Notes: generated from the sequence alone by a model not told the origin. Shown: positions 1 to 6,150, counted from the stretch's first letter. The stretch is DNA of 7,089 nt from Chloroflexota bacterium (GCA_003648125.1 QMOE01000114.1:1-7089); one strand, 5' to 3'. Made by a program: numbers and translations.

Positions 1-270
1 ACCCAGGTACTGGCCCTGGAGCTGGCCCCCGCCAACATCCAGGTCAACTGCATCGCCCCTGGCGTCATCAAGACCCGCTTCAGCCAGGTGCTGTGGCAGA
101 CCCCCCAACTGGCGGAGCCGATCCTCAAGGGGACGCCGCTGGGTCGGTTCGGCGAGCCGGAAGACGTGGCCGGGCTGGCCCTCTACCTGTCCTCCCCCGC
201 CTCTGACTACGTCACCGGCGCGGTGTTCGTGGTGGACGGGGGGATGAACGTCGCCTCGACGATAGGGTGA
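1..270 (+). CDS. Short-chain dehydrogenase/reductase (SDR), C-terminal part
   Basis: The reading frame is open from the first base and ends at TGA 268-270, giving 89 visible residues. The 5' part, including the Rossmann glycine motif and the Ser/Tyr/Lys catalytic residues, lies outside the window. What remains is typical of the C-terminal third of classical SDRs: the strand-plus-loop motif 'NIQVNCIAPGVIKT' after the active-site helix (the PG motif contacts the cofactor), then 'GRFGEPEDVAGLALYLSS', and the closing 'DYVTGAVFVVDGG', which is the usual end of FabG-like NAD(P)-dependent oxidoreductases. The family is cytoplasmic and usually tetrameric. The substrate cannot be deduced. Its stop codon overlaps the start of the nitrilase-family gene (GTGA, 267-270), so the two are probably translated from one message. 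No promoter is visible because the start lies upstream. Confidence 0.93.
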   Translation, partial: TQVLALELAPANIQVNCIAPGVIKTRFSQVLWQTPQLAEPILKGTPLGRFGEPEDVAGLALYLSSPASDYVTGAVFVVDGGMNVASTIG

Positions 271-1313
271 TCAAAATGCCGCGCCCAATCCGAATCGCCA
301 CTGTACAGATGGACGTCACTCCGGCCCCGACCGCCGACCGACTGGCCCGCGCCGACCGGCTGACCACCGAGGCCGCCCAGGTAGGGGCCGAACTAGTCGT
401 CCTGCCGGAGCTGTTCAACATCGGCTACGCTTACACAGACGACAACTACCGCCTGGCCGAGCTGCCGGGCGGCCCCACCGCCACCTGGATGAAGGAGGCC
501 GCCGCCCGCCTGAACGTCCACCTGGCAGGCTCCCTGCTGCTCCTGGACCGGGGCGAGGTGTACAACTCCCTCCTCCTCGTTGCCCCAGACGGCCGGGTGT
601 GGCGGTACGACAAGAACTACCCCTGGGGGTGGGAACGGGCCTACTTCCGCCCTGCCCACCGCGTCACCGTCGCTCACACCGACCTGGGGGCGGTCGGGAT
701 GATGATCTGCTGGGACGCCAGCCACCGGAGGCTCTGGCGCCGGTACGCTGGCCGCGTTGTTCTGATGATCATTGCCAGTTGCCCGCCCGACGTCTCCAAT
801 CCCACCTTCCACTTCCCCAACGGCGACCGGCTGACCTTCGACGACATGGGGCCGGCCTTTGCCCGCCTCAAGGGGAGCGCCCGCCGGGTGTTCGGCGATA
901 TGATCGACCAGCAAGCCGCCTGGCTCGGCGTGCCGACGGTGAACACCGTCGGCTCGGGGCGCGTCGAGACGCCGATTCCCAATGGCCCGGGGACCATCCT
1001 GGCCTTCGCCGCCCTGGCCCCCTGGCTGGTCCGATACCTGTCCCAGGCAGACCGGGTGAGGATGACGTGTGGGATGACGCCGGGCTGCAAGGTGGTGGAC
1101 GGCAGCGGCCAGGTCGTGGCGGAGGTGAGCCAAGAGCGGGGGGAGGCTTTCGCCATCGCCGAGGTCGGCCTGGCCGATCAGAGGCCTCGCCCTTGCGGCC
1201 CCCAACCTCCCTCTCCTGTCCCCCGCCTCGCCTACCTCAGCTCGGACCTCCTGCTGCCCGCCCTCACCGCCCCTCTTTACCGAAGGGGAGTCCGTCGCGT
1301 ATGGGGGCGGTGA
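267..1313 (+). CDS. Nitrilase-superfamily carbon-nitrogen hydrolase
   Basis: This 348-residue protein of the nitrilase/omega-amidase fold hydrolyses a non-peptide C-N bond (amide, nitrile or carbamoyl group) through a Glu-Lys-Cys triad. All three residues are visible: Glu48 in 'VVLPELF', Lys116 in 'YDKNYPWGWE' and Cys148 in 'VGMMICWD'. Glu123 in 'WGWE' fits the second conserved glutamate. The N-terminus 'RIATVQMDVTPAPTADRLARA' is the usual first strand. The start is taken as GTG 267, overlapping the SDR stop by 4 bp; ATG 276 is an equally possible start three codons in. It is somewhat longer than the typical 260-310 residues. The extra length is an insert after the Cys (roughly residues 162-210) and a proline-rich then hydrophobic tail (about residues 305-348, 'LAYLSSDLLLPALTAPLYRR') that could lie on a membrane. 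The substrate is unknown; the SDR neighbour suggests a shared small-molecule pathway. Confidence 0.9.
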   Translation: MIKMPRPIRIATVQMDVTPAPTADRLARADRLTTEAAQVGAELVVLPELFNIGYAYTDDNYRLAELPGGPTATWMKEAAARLNVHLAGSLLLLDRGEVYNSLLLVAPDGRVWRYDKNYPWGWERAYFRPAHRVTVAHTDLGAVGMMICWDASHRRLWRRYAGRVVLMIIASCPPDVSNPTFHFPNGDRLTFDDMGPAFARLKGSARRVFGDMIDQQAAWLGVPTVNTVGSGRVETPIPNGPGTILAFAALAPWLVRYLSQADRVRMTCGMTPGCKVVDGSGQVVAEVSQERGEAFAIAEVGLADQRPRPCGPQPPSPVPRLAYLSSDLLLPALTAPLYRRGVRRVWGR

Positions 1314-3268
1314 ACGAGGAGAAACTTCCTCACGCCGTCGCCCGTCTCGTCGAGGAGAGCCGCGCTCTGGAGCGCTCGGGCGACATCGGCGCGGCGCTAC
1401 GCTGGGCGAGGGAGGCGCTGGAGAGGGCGCGGAGCTCTGGCCAGCCCCTGGCCATCGCCGCGGCATTGGTCCGCTTGGCCCGCATCCACTTCCGCCAGGG
1501 CCACTACGAACGGGCGCGGGCACTGGCCGAGGACGCGCTGGCCCTCGTCCCCGCCGACGCGCCCGCCCACGTGGACGCGCTGCTCATCCTGGGGCTCTGC
1601 GCCGCCGAGACCGACGATCCGGACAGCGCCGAGGAGCACTACCACTGCGCCATCAACCTGAGCCGCCAGATGGGATACCGCCGCGCGCTGCGGAGCGCGC
1701 TCCACAACCTCTCCGCCACCGTCTACGTGCCCCGCGGTCAGTTCAAACTCGCCCTGGCCGCCGACGAGGAGTCGTTCCGCCTGGCGCTGGAGCTGGAGAC
1801 GCCGGAGGCGGCCTGGTTTCCCCTGGCCACGATGGGCTGGATCCACTGGGTCACCGGTCAGCGAGAGCGGGCGCTGGCGACAGCCGATGAGCTGCGCCGC
1901 TTCGCCCTGCCCGACTCCCTGGCCGAGGGCTTCTACTACTGCCTGCAGGCCGATCTGGCCCAAGACGGGGAGGACCCCGCCTCCGCCCTCCCCCTCTACG
2001 CCCGCGCCCGCTCCATCGCCGAGGCCATCGGCGACCCCGGCCTGAACGTCCTGTTGCGCCTCGGCCTCAGCCGCTACCACCGCACCACGGGCGACGGGCC
2101 CGCCGCATACGACTGGGCCGACGACGCGCTGAGCATCGCCAGCCGCGTAGGGTACCACCACCTCCAGGGCATGGCCCTCATCGAGCGCGGCCGCGCCGCC
2201 TGGCAGATCGGCGACGTCGCCGGGGCCCAGACCGATTTCCGGGCCGCCATCGAGGGCCTGACCCCCCTCCAGGCTAACTTCGACCTGGCGCGGGCCTACC
2301 TCCTGCTGGCGGCGCTGCTTCACCAGCTCTTCAGCAGCGCCCACGACGAGGAGCAACACATCGAGGCCGAATCCGTCTGGCTCGAGGCGGTCTCTCGCAT
2401 CATCAGCGGCGGCTACGCCTTCCTGCTGGAGCAGGAGCGGGGGCTGGCATTCCCCCTGCTCGCCGACTATCCGAGCAGCGCCGCGACCAATGTGGCTGCC
2501 CTCTCCGCCCGCCTGCTGGCCCATCTGGTGCGCGTCCCCCCGCCGCCGCTGCACATCCGCACCCTGGGGAGCTTCGAGGTGCGCCAGGGGCGGCGGTGCA
2601 TCCTCCCACGGGAGTGGCGTCCCCGCCGCGCCGGGGAGCTCTTCCGCCTGTTGTTGCTCGCACCGAACCACACCCTGCTGCGGGAGCAGGTGATGGAGGC
2701 GCTGTGGCCCGGGAAGTCCCCGGAGGCCATCCTGCCCCTCCTCCACCGGGCGACCTCTGCCCTGCGCCGGGTGCTGGAGCCGGACTTGCCAGAGAAGTTC
2801 CCCTCCCGCTACCTCACGGTGGAGGCGGGACAGGTAGCCCTCCATTTGCCCACCGGATCATGGGTAGATTTTGTAGTTTTCGAGGAACACGTCAAAAACC
2901 GAGACTGGGAGGCTGCGCTGACGCTTCACCAGGGTGACTTGTTCCCCGGCGACCGGTACGCCGATTGGGCGGCGGCGTGGCGGGAGCGGCTCCGCGCTGA
3001 CGCGGTGCGGGCCTGCCTGGAAGCCGCCCGCGACACCCTGGATTGTGGCGACCCCTCGCGGACGCTGGGGCTCTGCCGCCGCGCTCTGGAGCTGGAGCCC
3101 TGGCAGGAGGAGGCGGTGCTGCTGGGGATGCAGGCCTGCGTCGCGCAGAGCGACCGGGCTGGAGCAATCCGGCTCTACCTGGCCCTGGAGCGTCGCCTGC
3201 GGGAGGACCTGGGCATTGCCCCCCAGGAGGATGTACAACAGTACTACCGGTCGCTGCTTGGAAAATAA
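1301..3268 (+). CDS. TPR-containing SARP-like transcriptional activator (C-terminal winged helix + BTAD)
   Basis: This cytoplasmic regulator has 655 residues. Residues about 1-400 are helical TPR-like repeats similar to the MalT/AfsR sensor solenoid (for example 'AIAAALVRLARIHFRQGHYE' and later 'LARAYLLLAALLHQLF'). Residues about 417-512 are an OmpR/SARP-type winged helix ('LHIRTLGSFEVRQGRR', 'LLREQVMEALWP' at 459-470, 'LLHRATSALRRVLEP'). Residues about 520-653 are a bacterial transcriptional activator domain ('WVDFVVFEEH' from W521, 'LHQGDLFPGDRYADWA', and the ending 'LREDLGIAPQEDVQQYYRSL'). Actinobacterial SARPs carry these two domains at the N-terminus; here they are C-terminal, and no NB-ARC ATPase is present. 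ATG 1301 is chosen because AAGGGGAG (1283-1290) lies 10 bases upstream. An in-frame GTG at 1310 overlapping the upstream stop is the alternative. The gene is probably co-transcribed with the two metabolic genes before it. A SARP-type operator lies 52 bp after its stop. Confidence 0.92.
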   Translation: MGAVNEEKLPHAVARLVEESRALERSGDIGAALRWAREALERARSSGQPLAIAAALVRLARIHFRQGHYERARALAEDALALVPADAPAHVDALLILGLCAAETDDPDSAEEHYHCAINLSRQMGYRRALRSALHNLSATVYVPRGQFKLALAADEESFRLALELETPEAAWFPLATMGWIHWVTGQRERALATADELRRFALPDSLAEGFYYCLQADLAQDGEDPASALPLYARARSIAEAIGDPGLNVLLRLGLSRYHRTTGDGPAAYDWADDALSIASRVGYHHLQGMALIERGRAAWQIGDVAGAQTDFRAAIEGLTPLQANFDLARAYLLLAALLHQLFSSAHDEEQHIEAESVWLEAVSRIISGGYAFLLEQERGLAFPLLADYPSSAATNVAALSARLLAHLVRVPPPPLHIRTLGSFEVRQGRRCILPREWRPRRAGELFRLLLLAPNHTLLREQVMEALWPGKSPEAILPLLHRATSALRRVLEPDLPEKFPSRYLTVEAGQVALHLPTGSWVDFVVFEEHVKNRDWEAALTLHQGDLFPGDRYADWAAAWRERLRADAVRACLEAARDTLDCGDPSRTLGLCRRALELEPWQEEAVLLGMQACVAQSDRAGAIRLYLALERRLREDLGIAPQEDVQQYYRSLLGK

Positions 3269-3282
3269 ACTCGATTCCACCC

Positions 3283-3318
3283 AACCGCCGGGGCGTGAAC
3301 CCCGGCGGTTTTGCTTTT
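3283..3318 (+). terminator. Rho-independent terminator after the regulator gene
   Basis: A perfect 11-bp stem is formed by AACCGCCGGGG (3283-3293) and CCCCGGCGGTT (3300-3310), with a 6-base loop CGTGAA. The T-rich run TTTTGCTTTT (3309-3318) follows it. It begins 14 bases after the TAA of the regulator and closes the upstream operon. The T-tract runs straight into the next promoter's operator repeats, so the two transcription units are separated very compactly. Confidence 0.93.
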
Positions 3319-3319
3319 C

Positions 3320-3337
3320 TGTCAGCCTGGTGTCAGT
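3320..3337 (+). promoter_or_regulatory. Candidate SARP operator: two TGTCAG direct repeats, 11-bp period
   Basis: TGTCAGC (3320-3326) and TGTCAGT (3331-3337) are direct heptamer repeats separated by 4 bases (CTGG), so they recur every 11 bp, about one helical turn. The second heptamer ends 9 bases before the -10 hexamer at 3347. Characterised SARPs (ActII-ORF4, DnrI, AfsR) bind heptamer direct repeats with this 11-bp period, with the last repeat about 8 bases from the -10 and replacing a -35. No reasonable -35 box is present here. The SARP-like gene directly upstream is the obvious candidate ligand, but that assignment is inference. The repeat sequence itself differs from the streptomycete consensus. 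Confidence 0.65.
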
Positions 3338-3343
3338 CGCTCC

Positions 3344-3352
3344 TGCTATACT
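3344..3352 (+). promoter_or_regulatory. Extended -10 promoter for the small-protein/propeller operon
   Basis: TGCTATACT reads as an extended -10: TG at 3344-3345, one base, then TATACT at 3347-3352. Transcription would start near 3358-3360, giving a leader of only about 15 bases before GTG 3374, with the ribosome binding site GAGGAGG (3363-3369) inside it. No -35 hexamer lies 16-18 bp upstream. That space holds the TGTCAG direct repeats, so the promoter probably depends on an activator. Confidence 0.7.
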
Positions 3353-3373
3353 GGAGACACTTGAGGAGGCCCG

Positions 3374-3595
3374 GTGAGAACTATTCGGACTTTTGTCCTG
3401 CGCCTGTTGATAGATACGGACGAGCCGCACACGGCGGTGCGCGGGGTGCTGCGTGCGGTGGCAGATGGCAGCGAGTATCCGTTCGCGGATGCCCAGACAT
3501 TGTTGGGTTTGCTACAGGACCTCTCAACCCCTACATCCGAAGAAGGAGATACCAAATGGACACTCACAAAGGCGGACGATTCTGGCCCACCCTGA
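3374..3595 (+). CDS. Small protein of unknown function (73 aa) leading the propeller operon
   Basis: The GTG start at 3374 is preceded by GAGGAGG (3363-3369, 4-base spacing) and by an in-frame stop at 3362-3364, so this is the first usable start. I do not recognise a named domain. The protein is soluble and acidic, with an N-terminal strand-like stretch 'RTFVLRLLIDTDEP', then 'VRGVLRAVADGSEYPF' and a leucine-rich helix 'QTLLGLLQDLS'. The last 20 or so residues (after 'TPTSEE') are low in structure-forming residues and partly overlap the start of the secreted protein gene by 40 bp in another frame. That tail may therefore be less constrained. The overlap and the single promoter imply co-transcription and perhaps translational coupling with the propeller protein. 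From memory, similar short 'LRLL-DTDEP-LRG' proteins recur in Chloroflexota next to secreted proteins; this is unverified. Confidence 0.75.
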   Translation: MRTIRTFVLRLLIDTDEPHTAVRGVLRAVADGSEYPFADAQTLLGLLQDLSTPTSEEGDTKWTLTKADDSGPP

Positions 3596-6150
3596 TCATC
3601 GCAGCGCTGTTGCTCATTTCATCCCCCTCGCCAGCACCGACCAGTGCCCAGACGGCACGCCCAGGGGCGACGTGGGGCGACGGCTCGCTGATGTTTGTCG
3701 AGAACGTGGGCCAATTTCACCCCCAGGCCCGCTTTCAGGTGTACAGCAGCGGCGCTGTGCTCTGGCTAGCCGAGGATGCGCTGTGGTTGGTGAAAAGCCC
3801 TCCCCCTTCCCCTCTTTCGCCGGACGGGAGAGGGGAGCGAGGGTGGGGTGAGGGCTTCGCCCTGCGCCTCTCCTTTCCCGGCAGCAACCGCCATCCACGT
3901 CTGGAGCCGTTCGACCGTCGAGACACGGTGTTCAACTATTACCTGGGAAACGACCCCGCCCGCTGGCGTACCCACGTCCCTGTGTGGGGGGGCGTCCGTT
4001 ACATAGATCTCTTTCCCGGCATAGACCTGGAAGTGAGTGGGCAGAACGGGCAACCGGCCTGGCGTATGGTTTGCCGCCAGGCGGACTGTGGAGCTGACCT
4101 GCAAAACATACGCCTGCGCGTGGCCGGGGCGAGCCGGGTGGAACTGGTCGGCAGCGCCATCCACGTGGCGACGGCGAGCGGCAAACTGACCCTGCCCTTG
4201 CTGCAGGTAATCTCCCTGGACGGCACGCCATTGCAATCTCCTCCGCCAGCCTCTGAGGGACTAGAGATCAGCGCTCCCTTTTCTCGCACCACCGCGCTCA
4301 CCGCCTCCTCCCAGGACAACCCCCACGGCCTGCTGTACAGCACGCTTCTAGGCGGTGACAAAGACGATTGTCCCTATGGCAGTTGCGCCATCGCCGTGGA
4401 CAGCGACGGCAACGCCTATGTCACCGGTATGACCGAATCGTGGGACTTTCCCACCACCCCAGGAGCGTTCGACACCAGTTACCCTGTCCTGGGAGACGCA
4501 TTCGTCGCCAAACTCAAACCAGACGGCGACGGGCTGGCCTATGCCACTTTGTTGGGTGGAGGCAAAGAAGACGAGGGCAGAGCCATCGTCGTGGACAGAG
4601 CCGGTCACGTCTATGTGACTGGCGTGACCGCCTCGGACAACTTTCCCACCACGTCCGGGGCCTACGATGAGAGCTACAACGCCGGCTATTACCCGGACGA
4701 TGCCTTTGTGGTCAAACTGAACAGCGACGGCTCTGGCCTGGTCTACGCCACCTACCTGGGAGGCACGGCAAATGACAGGGCCACGGGCATTGCGTTGGAT
4801 GGAGCCAACAACGTCTATGTGACCGGCAGCACCCAGTCCAGCGACTTTCCCACCACCCAGGGCGCTTTCGACCCGATCTACAACCCTCCTTCACCGCAAG
4901 GCGAGCTGGACGCATTCGTAACCAAGTTGAATGCCAACGGCACCGAGTTGGTCTATAGCACCTATCTGGGTGGCGGCGCCGACGATGGCGGCCAGGCCAT
5001 CGCCGTAGACGACTCCGGAAACGCCTATGTGACCGGCAGCACCCAGTCCGGCGACTTTCCCACCACCCCAGAAGCGTTCGACTCTGGGCAGAACGGCGCC
5101 GGCGACGCCTTTGTCACCAAACTCAACGCTGCCGGTTCCGCCCTGGCCTACTCGACTTTTCTGGGGGGGAGCGAATACGACTCGGGCACAGCGATTGTGG
5201 TGGACGCGGCAGGCAATGCTTATGTCCAGGGCAGCACGTTCTCATCCGCCTTCCCCACCACGCCAGGGGCCTTTGACGACTCTTTCGGCGGTGGCGTGTG
5301 TGGCTCTGGCTCTTGCAGCGACGTCTTTGTGCTCAAGATGGATCCAACCGGCGCTCATCTGGTGTATGCCACCTTCTTGGGAGACGACGACCAGGAATAC
5401 GCCGGCAACGCAATGGCCATAGACAGCGCGGGCCGCGCTTACGTGACCGGCGGCACCCGGTCCGCCGGGTTCCCCACCACAGCGAGCGCCTTTGATTCTA
5501 CCTACAACGGCGGGTACGGGGATGCCTTTGTGGTCGAATTGAACTCTACTGGATCGGGGTTGGATTACGCCACCTTTCTGGGCGGCAGCGGAATAGACTT
5601 TGGCTACGCGTTGGCACTCGGCGACACGGACCAGGTCTATGTGGCCGGGCACACCCAATCGTCCGATTTCCCCACCACCGCTGGCGCTTTCGATACGACC
5701 CACAGCGGTGGGTACGACGCCTTTGTGAGCAAAATCTCCACCCTGCCCCCTGCCCCTGACCTGTCCCAATCAAGCAAGCGGGTCTCCCCGGACACGGCAG
5801 TGGTGGGACAGGTGGTGACCTTTACCCTGCGCATGGTCAACAGCGGAGCGCTCACCGCCACCGTCTCTTGCACCGACACGCTGCCCGCCGAGTTGCAATT
5901 GCACGGTGCGCCGGTTGCCAGCGTGGGTACACCAGTGGTGAACGGCCAGACCATCACCTGGGCAGAGGAAATACCTGTGGGCACGACCGTCACCATCACC
6001 TACGCCACTGAACTCACCTCGACCACCACACTCACCCCCACCACCTGCAACGAGGCGCACATCAACGATGGGGCGGGGCAGGTCTACCGGCGTCGGGCGT
6101 ATGTGAACGGCTATCACATCTATCTGCCGCTGGTGAGGCGCGATCCTTGA
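3556..6150 (+). CDS. Secreted seven-bladed SBBP beta-propeller protein with DUF11-like domain
   Basis: This exported protein has 864 residues. ATG 3556 is chosen for its ribosome binding site AGAAGGAG (3541-3548) and because a signal peptide follows at once: 'MDTHKGGRFW', then hydrophobic 'LIIAALLLIS', with cleavage likely near 'PTSA-Q' about residue 31. Residues about 45-250 form a DUF7948-like N-terminal domain ('FVENVGQFHPQARFQV', 'VFNYYLGNDPARWRTHVPVW', 'YIDLFPGIDLEV'). Residues 259-729 are seven SBBP repeats. Residues about 737-845 resemble a DUF11/TIGR01451 beta-sandwich ('VVGQVVTFTLRMVNSG'). The chain ends 'YHIYLPLVRRDP'. Three Cys-X4-Cys pairs (173/178, 272/277, 582/587) could form disulfides. 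Residues about 80-101 come from an inserted palindromic repeat. The role is unknown; adhesion or binding at the cell surface is plausible for the fold. The gene overlaps the small gene upstream by 40 bp. Confidence 0.93.
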   Translation: MDTHKGGRFWPTLIIAALLLISSPSPAPTSAQTARPGATWGDGSLMFVENVGQFHPQARFQVYSSGAVLWLAEDALWLVKSPPPSPLSPDGRGERGWGEGFALRLSFPGSNRHPRLEPFDRRDTVFNYYLGNDPARWRTHVPVWGGVRYIDLFPGIDLEVSGQNGQPAWRMVCRQADCGADLQNIRLRVAGASRVELVGSAIHVATASGKLTLPLLQVISLDGTPLQSPPPASEGLEISAPFSRTTALTASSQDNPHGLLYSTLLGGDKDDCPYGSCAIAVDSDGNAYVTGMTESWDFPTTPGAFDTSYPVLGDAFVAKLKPDGDGLAYATLLGGGKEDEGRAIVVDRAGHVYVTGVTASDNFPTTSGAYDESYNAGYYPDDAFVVKLNSDGSGLVYATYLGGTANDRATGIALDGANNVYVTGSTQSSDFPTTQGAFDPIYNPPSPQGELDAFVTKLNANGTELVYSTYLGGGADDGGQAIAVDDSGNAYVTGSTQSGDFPTTPEAFDSGQNGAGDAFVTKLNAAGSALAYSTFLGGSEYDSGTAIVVDAAGNAYVQGSTFSSAFPTTPGAFDDSFGGGVCGSGSCSDVFVLKMDPTGAHLVYATFLGDDDQEYAGNAMAIDSAGRAYVTGGTRSAGFPTTASAFDSTYNGGYGDAFVVELNSTGSGLDYATFLGGSGIDFGYALALGDTDQVYVAGHTQSSDFPTTAGAFDTTHSGGYDAFVSKISTLPPAPDLSQSSKRVSPDTAVVGQVVTFTLRMVNSGALTATVSCTDTLPAELQLHGAPVASVGTPVVNGQTITWAEEIPVGTTVTITYATELTSTTTLTPTTCNEAHINDGAGQVYRRRAYVNGYHIYLPLVRRDP
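3795..3857. repeat. REP-like palindromic element inserted in frame in the propeller gene
   Basis: Perfect 8-bp terminal inverted repeats, AAGCCCTC (3795-3802) and GAGGGCTT (3850-3857), enclose an inner hairpin. Its stem is TCCCCTCT (3808-3815) with AGAGGGGA (3829-3836), extended by two G-T pairs and two further GC pairs to a CCGGA loop (3820-3824). The reverse strand reads CCCTCACCCC...CCCCTCTCCC, a pattern I know from widespread intergenic REP-type repeats in GC-rich bacteria (recollection, not a search). Here it is translated as a Pro/Gly-rich stretch, roughly 'SPPPSPLSPDGRGERGWGEG', between the 'ALWLV' and 'ALRLSF' strands of the N-terminal domain. The frame is kept. Confidence 0.8.
4330..5742 (+). 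repeat. Seven SBBP propeller-blade repeats
   Basis: The units start at 4330, 4534, 4738, 4948, 5143, 5359 and 5560 (residues 259, 327, 395, 465, 530, 602 and 669) and are 61-72 residues each. Each begins 'L-Y-(A/S)-T-x-L-G', passes through an 'AIAVD-x-x-G-N-A-Y-V-T-G' strand and a 'FPTT-x-x-A-(F/Y)-D' turn, and nearly all end 'DAFV-x-K-L'. Seven copies match one closed seven-bladed propeller. Blade 7 is the shortest and most divergent ('ALGDTDQVYVAGH'). Confidence 0.92.

Noticed and set aside
1259..1291. Possible degenerate copy of the 3795-3857 element at the end of the nitrilase gene
   Set aside because: CCCTCACC, CCCCTCTTT and AGGGGAG recur in the same order, but the copy lacks the terminal inverted repeat and most of the stem, and the encoded tail reads as plausible protein. 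Chance in C-rich DNA is as likely.
599..1300. N-terminal extension of the regulator frame back to 599
   Set aside because: It overlaps the nitrilase catalytic region in another frame and is Arg/Pro-rich with no domain; the TPR region and a ribosome binding site begin at 1301.
393..2845. Long antisense open frames (393-1523 and 1397-2845, minus strand)
   Set aside because: They mirror the nitrilase and regulator genes in GC-rich DNA where stops are rare. Their translations are low-complexity Gly/Ala/Gln/Arg-rich with no recognisable domain, while the plus-strand frames have clear motifs.
3319..3335. Classical -35 box for the 3347 promoter (CTGTCA at 3319 or GTGTCA at 3330)
   Set aside because: Spacing to the -10 would be 22 or 11 bases, both outside the usable 16-18 range; the direct-repeat reading explains both copies.
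3043..3555. Upstream extension of the propeller frame to 3043
   Set aside because: It runs through the regulator, terminator and promoter. ATG 3556 has its own ribosome binding site and is followed directly by a signal peptide.
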